Shown: in pieces, positions 1 to 5,113 of the stretch
Layout of the letters: every line of letters starts with the position of its first letter
How positions within the stretch are numbered: the stretch's first letter is position 1
Assembly (NCBI GenBank): GCA_009776495.1
Contig: WRNS01000044.1
Location: 1-6,284 of the forward strand
Direction: 5' to 3'
Source: Methanobrevibacter sp.
GTDB taxonomy: Archaea; Methanobacteriota; Methanobacteria; Methanobacteriales; Methanobacteriaceae
Length of the DNA stretch: 6,284 nucleotides
Translations under genes and position numbers: made by a program
The notes under the pieces: model-generated
Databases searched by the model: none
The model's input: only the letters and a program-made list of their open reading frames with translations
What the model was told of the DNA's origin: nothing

Positions 1-1
1 T

Positions 2-203
2 ATTTATTATTTAGAAAAAAATTATTTTTCATTACAAAAAAAATAATGTTTAATATTATTTAGAAAAAAATTATTTTTCATTACAAAAAAAATAATGTTT
101 AATATTATTTAGAAAAAAATTATTTTTCTTTACAAAAAAAATAATGTTTAATATTATTTAGAAAAAAATTATTTTTCATAAAGAAAATAATGTTTAATAA
201 AAA
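2..203. repeat. 49-bp tandem repeat array, about four copies, upstream of sufC
   Basis: Copies taken from the motif ttagaaaaaaattattttt start at 11, 60, 109 and 158, an exact 49-nt period. Copies 1 and 2 are identical over all 49 nt. Copy 3 differs by one base (ctttac for cattac near 130). Copy 4 is about 3 nt shorter in the middle and decays after 199. Positions 2-10 look like the tail of an earlier, diverged unit, so the array may begin before the window. Each unit has an A7 run, a T5 run and an A8 run, and two weak inverted repeats (ttattttt/aaaaataa, and aaataat/attattt across the unit junction with a 7-nt loop). The near identity of the copies implies recent amplification or homogenisation. 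Function is unknown; intrinsically bent DNA or a regulator-binding array upstream of sufCB are guesses. Confidence 0.95.
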
Positions 204-207
204 ATTC

Positions 208-225
208 TTTAAAAAATTTTAAATT
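208..225 (+). promoter_or_regulatory. Candidate TATA-type promoter for sufCB
   Basis: The stretch tttaaaaaattttaaatt contains two archaeal TATA-like octamers (about 208-215 and 217-224). With the usual archaeal distance of about 25 nt from TATA box to start site, transcription would begin near 235-245. That leaves a short leader that still includes the ribosome binding site at 247. The surroundings are so AT-rich that such matches are expected by chance, so this is a weak call. Confidence 0.3.
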
Positions 226-246
226 AAACTTAAGGATGTTAAAAAC

Positions 247-254
247 GGTGGTGA
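247..254 (+). promoter_or_regulatory. Strong Shine-Dalgarno site of sufC
   Basis: GGTGGTGA matches the anti-Shine-Dalgarno complement GGAGGTGA with one mismatch. It ends 4 nt before TTG at 259. An in-frame TAA at 256-258 sits directly before that TTG, so no upstream start is possible. The site and the stop together fix the unusual TTG start (259, or the adjacent TTG at 262). Confidence 0.75.
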
Positions 255-258
255 GTAA

Positions 259-1026
259 TTGTTGCTTGAAATTAAAGATTTAGCAGTTGAAGTAAATGGA
301 AGACAAGTGTTAAAAGATATTAACTTGTCGATTGAAAAAGGTGAAACTCATGTTCTCTTAGGGCCGAATGGAAGTGGTAAAAGTACTCTTTTTATGAGTA
401 TTCTTGGGTTTCCAAAATATAATATTACTAAGGGGAGCATAATCTTTAAAGGAGAAGATATAACCCACATCAATACAACAGAAAGAGTTAAAAAAGGAAT
501 TGGAGTTAGTTTCCAGAACCCTCCAGCTATTCGTGGAGTGAGTATGAAGAATCTTTTAAAGGTTGAAATCGGTCAAGATCCTAAAGAAGAAAAGCTAAGT
601 CCAAAAATGGAAAAATTAGCTGAAAAACTCAAATTTAATGAAGATTTCTTAGAAAGAGATGTCAACCTTGGTTTTTCAGGAGGAGAAGTAAAAAGATCTG
701 AAATACTCCAGCTACTTGCTCAAAAACCAGACTTTACCATGTTTGATGAACCAGACTCTGGTGTTGATATTGAAAATGTTGAACTCTTAGCTGAAGAGAT
801 TAACATACTACTTGATAAAGACAAAAAACGGAGACAAAGAAAAAGGTCAGGTTTATTGATTACTCACTTAGGATATATCTTAAACTTTGTTAATGCAGAT
901 ATAGCTCATGTTTTAATGGATGGAAGAATAGCTTGTTCAGGAAATCCAAACGAAATATTGACAGACATAAGAAAAGAAGGATTCCACGGATGTGTTGAAT
1001 GTGCAAAATGCTCTACAAAAAGCTGA
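259..1026 (+). CDS. sufC: SufC-type Fe-S cluster assembly ATPase
   Basis: This 255-residue protein is the cytosolic ABC ATPase of the SUF/SMS-type Fe-S assembly machinery, which binds SufB-like scaffold subunits and drives their rearrangement. Visible motifs are Walker A GPNGSGKST (residues 35-43), Q-loop Q86 in the SufC-typical FQNPPAIRGV, signature FSGGE (139-143), Walker B with DEP (163-165), D-loop SGVD (167-170) and the H-loop H203. Length is normal for SufC (about 250), and there are no membrane segments. A basic stretch, DKDKKRRQRKRSG, lies at 186-198 before the H-loop. The C-terminus ends GCVECAKCSTKS, giving a CxxCxxC motif (C245, C248, C251) that is absent from E. coli SufC. The start is TTG, supported by a good ribosome binding site and a stop codon immediately upstream. 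The last 35 nt overlap sufB in another frame, which implies translational coupling. Confidence 0.93.
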   Translation: MLLEIKDLAVEVNGRQVLKDINLSIEKGETHVLLGPNGSGKSTLFMSILGFPKYNITKGSIIFKGEDITHINTTERVKKGIGVSFQNPPAIRGVSMKNLLKVEIGQDPKEEKLSPKMEKLAEKLKFNEDFLERDVNLGFSGGEVKRSEILQLLAQKPDFTMFDEPDSGVDIENVELLAEEINILLDKDKKRRQRKRSGLLITHLGYILNFVNADIAHVLMDGRIACSGNPNEILTDIRKEGFHGCVECAKCSTKS

Positions 1027-2233
1027 AAAAGCGAAAAATAAGAAAGCAGCTATTGGATCTGATATTGACATGAGTAATTTCACCAAAGAAAGTAAAGAGG
1101 AACATGGAACTGTTGAAAATATAGAAGACGTTCCTAAAAAAGTTAAAAAAACTTTACTTCAAGTTGGAGTCGATTCAGCGGAAAATGAAAGAGCAGGATC
1201 ATTTCTTCAAATGGATCAAAGTAACATTTATTCCAGTTCAATTTCTAAATCCATCGAATTAATGAATTTAGAATCAGCTTTAGATAAGCATAGCTGGCTA
1301 AGTGACTATATGTGGAATGTGGTTTCACCAGATGCCGATAAGTACACAGCTCAAACTGCACTTCGAGAATCAACCGAAGATACTAAAAGTGGATACTTCA
1401 TTAGATCACTTCCTGGAACTAAAGAAGTCTTCCCTATGCAAGCTTGTATGTTCATTGGTGATGAGTCTGTTATGCAAACTGCTCACAATATAATAATAGC
1501 TGAAGAAAATTCAGAGCTTCATGTAATAACTGGTTGTGCAACAGGAGAAGATGTTAGCTCTGCACTTCATGTTGGAGTATCAGAATTCTATCTTAAACCA
1601 GGATCTAAAATAACATTTACAATGGTTCACAATTGGGCAGAACAAGTAGAAGTTCGCCCAAGAACAGGAATTAGAATTGGTGATAATGGAACATTTATCA
1701 ACAACTATATTCTTACAAGTCCAGTTAAAACAATCCAATCATATCCAACAGCATATTGTGAAGGAAAAAACTCAAAAGCTGTTTTTCAAAGTATTCAAAG
1801 TGGGCAAAAAGATTCTATTATTGATGTGGGTTCAAGAGTTTACTTAACAGGCGTTGGTTCAAAGTCAGAAGTTATCTCAAGAGCAGTTTCTAAGGATCAA
1901 TCAAAGATTTATTCAAGAGGACACTTAGCTGGTACTGTTCAAGGAGTTAAAGGGCATCTTGAATGTCATGGTCTTGTTCTCTCAGACGATTCCCTGATTT
2001 ATGCAGTTCCAGAACTTGAAGCAAGTGCAGCTAATCTGGAAATGTCTCATGAAGCAGCTGTTGGAAAAATAGCCGAAGAAGAAATTTATTATTTAACTTC
2101 AAGAGGATTGACTGAAGATGAAGCTACTTCCATGATAGTAAGAGGCTTTTTAAGTATGGACATTACAGGTCTTCCTCCAGAATTAGCTAATGAAACTAAA
2201 AAAATGATTGACATGAGTTTAGAAGGTATTTAA
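992..2233 (+). CDS. sufB: SufB/SufD family Fe-S cluster assembly scaffold
   Basis: This is a 413-residue SufB/SufD-family scaffold, the partner of the SufC encoded just upstream; Fe-S clusters are built on it in the cytosol. The N-terminal part has the family pattern AEKAKNKKAAIGSDID (11-26) and DVPKKVKKTLLQVGVD (46-61). A beta-helix core follows, then the C-terminal SufC-binding part with SHEAAVGKI (352-360) and RGLTEDEA (371-378). Aligned by eye to E. coli SufB, C325 lies exactly 28 residues before H353-E354, the same spacing as C405 to H433-E434. C182 in ITGCATG matches the sulfur-accepting C254. It therefore looks SufB-like rather than SufD-like, and no second scaffold gene is present. 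The start is uncertain: GTG at 992 with GAAGGA at 976-981, or GTG at 1001. The first ATG, at 1070, would cut off the conserved AEKAK..GSDID segment. Confidence 0.9.
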   Translation: MLNVQNALQKAEKAKNKKAAIGSDIDMSNFTKESKEEHGTVENIEDVPKKVKKTLLQVGVDSAENERAGSFLQMDQSNIYSSSISKSIELMNLESALDKHSWLSDYMWNVVSPDADKYTAQTALRESTEDTKSGYFIRSLPGTKEVFPMQACMFIGDESVMQTAHNIIIAEENSELHVITGCATGEDVSSALHVGVSEFYLKPGSKITFTMVHNWAEQVEVRPRTGIRIGDNGTFINNYILTSPVKTIQSYPTAYCEGKNSKAVFQSIQSGQKDSIIDVGSRVYLTGVGSKSEVISRAVSKDQSKIYSRGHLAGTVQGVKGHLECHGLVLSDDSLIYAVPELEASAANLEMSHEAAVGKIAEEEIYYLTSRGLTEDEATSMIVRGFLSMDITGLPPELANETKKMIDMSLEGI

Positions 2234-2239
2234 CCTTTT

Positions 2240-2386
2240 AAACTTCTTAATTTTTTTTTAAGTTTTTAAGTTTTTTCTCTCAGATTCCTAAGTTTTTTCA
2301 CTGAAGTTTCTAAATTATTTCTCTCAAATTTCTAAGCCTTTTTCAAATACCTCATCTTTTTTCATTCAAATCCTAAGCTTTAAGCT
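2240..2386. repeat. Degenerate tandem repeat of about 22 nt between convergent genes
   Basis: A core resembling YCTAAGTTTTTTC recurs. Its anchor A residues lie at 2249, 2268, 2290, 2312, 2334, about 2354 and 2375, giving spacings of 19, 22, 22, 22, 20 and 21 nt. Copies are diverged (for example cctaagttttttca, tctaaattatttct, tctaagcctttttca). The array fills almost the whole gap between the sufB stop and the flavodoxin stop. Several units carry T-runs on the plus strand, so the array also serves as a run of possible terminators for sufCB. Confidence 0.7.
2251..2298 (+). terminator. Multiple T-tract terminator of sufCB
   Basis: T9 at 2251-2259, T6 at 2271-2276 and T6 at 2293-2298 begin 18 nt after the sufB stop, with another T6 at 2357-2362. 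Archaeal RNA polymerase terminates at oligo-T tracts without a required hairpin, and serial tracts are common. On the minus strand there is no comparable tract downstream of the flavodoxin gene. Confidence 0.65.
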
Positions 2387-2389
2387 AAA

Positions 2390-2842
2390 TCATTTTAATA
2401 AAGATTCTGCAAATTTTCTAGCATTAGCTAAATCTTCCCCATTAGGTTGTCCTTTATTAAGACCTCCAACTAGCTTAAATGGTAAAAATGTGTCAAAACC
2501 TTTACAAGCAAATTCATCCACAATATCAAATCCTTTAGAATCCAAAATTTCTTTAAATTTTTTATGAAACTTCAGAGTACCACGTCCACTAGTAGTGAAA
2601 ATAAAAGTTTTTGTTTTATCCGTGTGTTCTGTGCTTTCTATGAATTTTTTAAGATTTTTATGAATTTTACCAAAGTAAATACCTGAACCAAAACCAACTA
2701 AATCATATTCATCAAGATTTCCATGGAATTCAGAAAAGTTTCTAACATTGACTAATTCTGCTCCAATTTCATCAGCGATAACTTTAGCTACTTTTTCAGT
2801 GTTATTGTGATGAACAGATTCATAAACAACTATAGATTTCAT
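2390..2842 (-). CDS. Flavodoxin family protein (FMN-binding)
   Basis: This 150-residue protein has the size and fold pattern of a short-chain flavodoxin or flavodoxin-like domain: IVVYESVHHNNTEKVAKVIA at the N-terminus (beta strand, FMN-phosphate loop at residues 8-15, helix), YDLVGFGSGIYFGKIH (46-61) for the second FMN loop, and TFIFTTSGRG (79-88) for the third. The phosphate loop reads ESVHHNNT instead of the classical T/SxTGNT; the HxNT form is seen in flavodoxin-domain proteins of anaerobes. It is likely a cytosolic low-potential electron carrier or FMN-dependent reductase; its partner cannot be told from the sequence. The start ATG has GGGAT a few nt upstream. It is convergent with sufB and divergent from the DUF4062 gene, so it is a single-gene unit. 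One Cys (C113 region, EFACKGF) is present, with no Fe-S motif. Confidence 0.85.
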   Translation of the reverse strand: MKSIVVYESVHHNNTEKVAKVIADEIGAELVNVRNFSEFHGNLDEYDLVGFGSGIYFGKIHKNLKKFIESTEHTDKTKTFIFTTSGRGTLKFHKKFKEILDSKGFDIVDEFACKGFDTFLPFKLVGGLNKGQPNGEDLANARKFAESLLK

Positions 2843-2957
2843 TTTAATCCCTATTTATAATTAATATTAATAATTAATAAATTTATTTTATTATTATATG
2901 TAATTTATACAATATATAATTATATTTTGCCAATAAATTTATTAACTATTATTTACA

Positions 2958-3009
2958 AAAATTGTTTCATTATTGTTGCAAAAATTGTTGCAAAGATGGG
3001 ACAACAATA
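2958..3009. repeat. 52-bp element, upstream copy
   Basis: This copy matches the two downstream copies (4582-4633 and 4642-4693) at 49 of 52 positions in the same orientation. Inside it, attgtttca (2961), attgttgca (2972) and attgttgca (2984) are direct 9-mers spaced 11 and 12 bp apart. attgttg (2984-2990) is mirrored by caacaat (3002-3008) around an 11-nt loop that contains atggga. It lies 130 bp upstream of the DUF4062 start and 115 bp upstream of the divergent flavodoxin start. An operator-like site is the simplest reading. Confidence 0.93.
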
Positions 3010-3049
3010 TTGTGAAAAATGATATTATTATTATTTTTACATTTAATCT

Positions 3050-3091
3050 AAGTATTTAAAAAAATTAGAAAAAAAATAATTTTTAATACTT
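3050..3091. repeat. Inverted repeat upstream of the DUF4062 gene
   Basis: aagtatt (3050-3056) pairs with aatactt (3085-3091). The stem can extend inward with taaaaa against ttttt, with one bulged base. The enclosed loop is almost all A/T. It overlaps the best TATA-like match for the DUF4062 gene, so it could be an operator or an mRNA leader hairpin. In DNA this AT-rich it could also be chance. Confidence 0.4.
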
Positions 3092-3106
3092 ATTGGTATG
3101 ATTTAA

Positions 3107-3139
3107 ATGAGGAAAAACTTAAAAGTTGAGTTGGAATAA
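3107..3139 (+). CDS. Possible leader peptide overlapping the DUF4062 gene start
   Basis: An ATG at 3107 opens a 10-codon frame, MRKNLKVELE, whose TAA (3137-3139) overlaps the next ATG as TAATG. The DUF4062 start has only a weak ribosome binding site (ttgagttgga), so termination and re-initiation could be how it is translated. A loose match GGTATGAT (3095-3102) precedes the small ORF. It is too short to be judged on coding grounds, and the arrangement could be chance. Confidence 0.3.
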   Translation: MRKNLKVELE

Positions 3140-4560
3140 TGTCAAAATTAAAAATTTTTCTTAGTAGCAATCAAAGAGAATTTCAACTAGAAAGATTGAT
3201 GATAAAGGAATTCATTGAAAAAACGCCGATATATAGTGAATTGTTTGATGTATTTATCTTTGAAGATGTTCCTGCAGATGGAGATTCACCAGAAGAAATA
3301 TATTTAGATGAAGTTAAAAAAAGTGACATATACCTTGGAATAATAGGGGAAAAATATGGAAAGATACATAAAAATGGTCAATCATCAACTGAAGAAGAAT
3401 TTGATCAGTTTCAAAAATCTCAAAACAGAAAAAACACCTTTATATACATACTTGAAAATGTGAAACCAGATAAAAACACCTCTAAATTTATAAAAAAAGC
3501 TCATAAGGTAACATATGATACATTCGACAGAAAAAATCTATTAATAAAAATACAAAAAAGTTTAGAAAAATTTTTATACAAACAAGGGATCCTGCAAAAT
3601 AAAGACTTTGATGAAAGAGTTTTATTAAATTCATCCTACAAAGATGTTAGTCCTGAGAAAGTAAAGCATTTTTTAAAAATAAGTTCAATCAATCGAATAG
3701 GAGATATTGATAAAGACATAAAAAACACACTCCAAAATAGATTAAATGTATTAAATGAAAATTCAAAGCTTACAAATGCAGGAGTTCTATTTTTTTCAAA
3801 AAATCCCGAGAAATTTATCGTGCAAAATGAAATTCGAATGGTAAAATTTAAAGGAAAGGATAGAACAGATATTATTGATAAAAAATTCATAAATATAACA
3901 ATATGTGAAGCTTTAAAAGAAGTAGAATTGTTTTTTAATAGAAATACACGAATTATGAGTGAAATCAATAGATTCAGAAGAAAAGATATTGAAGAGTATC
4001 CTTATGAAGCTATCAGAGAAGCTATTATTAATGCAATAGCTCACAGAGATTACAATATTAAAGGATCCCCAATAAACTTTTTAATATTCTCAGATAGGAT
4101 AGAAATTATAAGTCCTGGAGAATTAACTCCTCCCATGACAATAGATGAACTAGGAAAAAGAACAGTTCACAGAAACACACAAATATGTCGTTTGTTAGAG
4201 CGAACAAACTACATGGAAATTATAGGTTCTGGAATTCCAAGAATGAGAAAAAAAATGAAGGAATATGACTTACCTGAACCAAAATTTAATGAAAACAATG
4301 GTTTTTTTGAAGTAACATTTAAAAATTCTAAAAAAATCGTGATAGATAAATCAAAAGTGAATTCAAGGCAGTTAAAGCTATTAAAACAATTGAAAACAGC
4401 TGATGAAATTGACTTAAATACATATGCTGAAATATTTAAAATATCAAAATCAACTGCTTCAAGAGATTTAAAAGAACTGAATCAATTAAAATATATTAAT
4501 AAAATAAATATAAATAAAAAACAGATTAAATACACCATAAATCCAGAAATCTTAAAATAA
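3139..4560 (+). CDS. DUF4062 - GHKL ATP-binding - winged-helix protein
   Basis: This 473-residue protein has three parts. Residues 3-105 fit DUF4062: FLSS (7-10), E18-R19, SDIYLGIIGEKYG (62-74) and SSTEEEF (82-88). DUF4062 is a domain of unknown activity found at the N-terminus of signalling and STAND-type proteins. Residues 195-397 fit the RecG C-terminal-like GHKL domain (HATPase_c_4): KLTNAGVLFF (210-219), KGKDRTDIID (238-247), N-box E294/N298 with HRDY (302-305), SDRIEIISPG (318-327), HRN (344-346) and GSGIPRM (363-369). Residues 405-473 form a winged helix with the HTH TYAEIFKISKSTASRDLKEL (428-447). The AlbA_2/Schlafen-like domain usual before this GHKL domain is missing and DUF4062 takes its place. 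It has no operon partner. Isoleucine is mostly ATA (32 ATA, 17 ATT, 8 ATC by hand count), unlike sufB. It may be a regulator or a single-gene defence protein; its substrate is unknown. Confidence 0.88.
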   Translation: MSKLKIFLSSNQREFQLERLMIKEFIEKTPIYSELFDVFIFEDVPADGDSPEEIYLDEVKKSDIYLGIIGEKYGKIHKNGQSSTEEEFDQFQKSQNRKNTFIYILENVKPDKNTSKFIKKAHKVTYDTFDRKNLLIKIQKSLEKFLYKQGILQNKDFDERVLLNSSYKDVSPEKVKHFLKISSINRIGDIDKDIKNTLQNRLNVLNENSKLTNAGVLFFSKNPEKFIVQNEIRMVKFKGKDRTDIIDKKFINITICEALKEVELFFNRNTRIMSEINRFRRKDIEEYPYEAIREAIINAIAHRDYNIKGSPINFLIFSDRIEIISPGELTPPMTIDELGKRTVHRNTQICRLLERTNYMEIIGSGIPRMRKKMKEYDLPEPKFNENNGFFEVTFKNSKKIVIDKSKVNSRQLKLLKQLKTADEIDLNTYAEIFKISKSTASRDLKELNQLKYINKININKKQIKYTINPEILK

Positions 4561-4581
4561 AAAATTAGAAAATACCTATGA

Positions 4582-4697
4582 AAAATTGTTTCATTATTAT
4601 TGCAGAAATTGTTGCAAACATGGGACAACAATAAATATTATAAAATTGTTTCATTATTATTGCAGAAATTGTTGCAAACATGGGACAACAATAAATA
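4582..4697. repeat. Two tandem copies of the 52-bp element, downstream
   Basis: Copies at 4582-4637 and 4642-4697 are identical over 56 nt, with a period of exactly 60 nt and a 4-nt spacer. Each has direct 9-mers attgtttca, attattgca and attgttgca at 11- and 12-nt spacing (4585, 4596, 4608 in the first copy), then the inverted half-site caacaat. The stem attgttg/caacaat is 4608-4614 with 4626-4632, and 4668-4674 with 4686-4692; loops are 11 nt. The first copy starts 22 nt after the DUF4062 stop and before the likely terminator, so both copies may lie in its 3' untranslated RNA. Confidence 0.95.
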
Positions 4698-4708
4698 ATA
4701 AAAATTCG

Positions 4709-4715
4709 TTTTTTT
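4709..4715 (+). terminator. T-tract terminator of the DUF4062 gene
   Basis: T7 at 4709-4715 is the first oligo-T run after the stop at 4560 and lies just past the second downstream 52-bp element. If it is the termination point, the transcript would carry both elements as 3' hairpins. Confidence 0.4.
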
Positions 4716-5005
4716 AAAAACTTATGAATATTAAAAACTTTTATTAAATTTTTGGATAAATAAATTTATAAAAATAATAACACTTGATTAAATAATTAGC
4801 AAAACCAATACCACTTGAATAAATTTTAAAAATGAATCAAAAATTAAAAAAATGAATATTATTCAAATAAGATGAAAAAAACTAATTTATTGAAAAAATT
4901 TACTCACTATTGAAAAATTTTAAATAATCTTAAGACTATATTAAGTTAAGTTCAATAAAATAAAATAAAATAAAAAAAAAACGTTAATGATTTAATAGAA
5001 AAAGT

Positions 5006-5080
5006 CAATTTCAAAAAAAATAAATTCCAAAAAAATAAATTTAAAAAAAATATATTTTAAAAAAAATTAATTTCAAAAAA
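5006..5080. repeat. Degenerate 15-nt A-tract repeat, five copies
   Basis: Units caatttcaaaaaaaa (5006), taaattccaaaaaaa (5021), taaatttaaaaaaaa (5036), tatattttaaaaaaaa (5051) and ttaatttcaaaaaa (5067) follow with steps of 15, 15, 15 and 16 nt. Every unit ends in an A6-A8 tract. The array sits right upstream of hdrC and overlaps its probable promoter. In such low-complexity DNA the periodicity could come from slippage alone. Confidence 0.6.
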
Positions 5081-5103
5081 TACTAATCTTTTAAATGTTA
5101 TTA

Positions 5104-5108
5104 GAGGT
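5104..5108 (+). promoter_or_regulatory. Ribosome binding site of hdrC
   Basis: GAGGT lies 5 nt before ATG 5114 and supports that start. It stands out clearly from the A/T-only sequence on its left. Confidence 0.75.
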
Positions 5109-5113
5109 CGTGA

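Larger units (their letters stand above)
2843..3138. other. Divergent intergenic region, flavodoxin / DUF4062 gene
   Basis: These 296 nt contain no sizeable ORF. The left part (2850-2930) is nearly pure A/T and probably holds the minus-strand flavodoxin promoter (for example catataat on the minus strand at 2893-2900, about 50 nt upstream of its ATG). The middle holds copy 0 of the 52-bp element (2958-3009). The right part has an inverted repeat at 3050-3091 and a possible 10-codon leader ORF at 3107-3139. A TATA-like tatttaaa at 3053-3060 could serve the DUF4062 gene. Promoter calls here are guesses because of the base composition. Confidence 0.5.
4698..5103. other. Gene-free low-complexity region upstream of hdrC
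   Basis: About 400 nt of almost pure A/T with stops in all frames and no credible gene or structured RNA. Small-scale structure is visible: cacttgattaaat (4781) echoed by cacttgaataaat (4812); ttattgaaaaaattta (about 4888) echoed 20 nt later by ctattgaaaaatttta; a taaaa microsatellite ending in A10 (4954-4980); and the 15-nt array listed separately. A TATA-like atatatttta at 5050-5059 lies about 55 nt upstream of hdrC and is the best promoter candidate, though weak. Confidence 0.6.

Noticed and set aside
2..203. CRISPR array
   Set aside because: The 49-nt unit repeats without unique spacers; the whole period is conserved. The 60-nt pair at 4582-4697 and the 25-nt array at 5701-5847 fail for the same reason.
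236..283. 15-codon ORF (MLKTVVSNCCLKLKI) overlapping the sufC start
   Set aside because: The only Shine-Dalgarno-like bases touch the ATG, and the strong site at 247-254 clearly serves the TTG at 259.
1302..1493. 63-codon ORF on the plus strand inside sufB
   Set aside because: It is an out-of-frame shadow of sufB with no recognisable motif or ribosome binding site; the sufB frame holds the conserved family residues.
3636..3968. 110-codon ORF on the minus strand inside the DUF4062 gene
   Set aside because: It is antisense to the clearly coding GHKL part. Its Phe/Ile/Leu-rich translation is what Lys/Asn/Glu-rich coding gives when read in reverse.
2958..4693. Insertion sequence or integrative element bounded by the 52-bp repeats
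   Set aside because: No transposase or integrase, no terminal inverted repeats and no short target-site duplication are visible; the copies are direct, and two lie in tandem on one side. Recombination sites remain possible but unsupported.
4698..5103. Structured RNA or tRNA gene in the long gap
   Set aside because: There is no G/C-containing stem, no tRNA arm pattern and no block of higher GC, which RNA genes in AT-rich archaea normally show.
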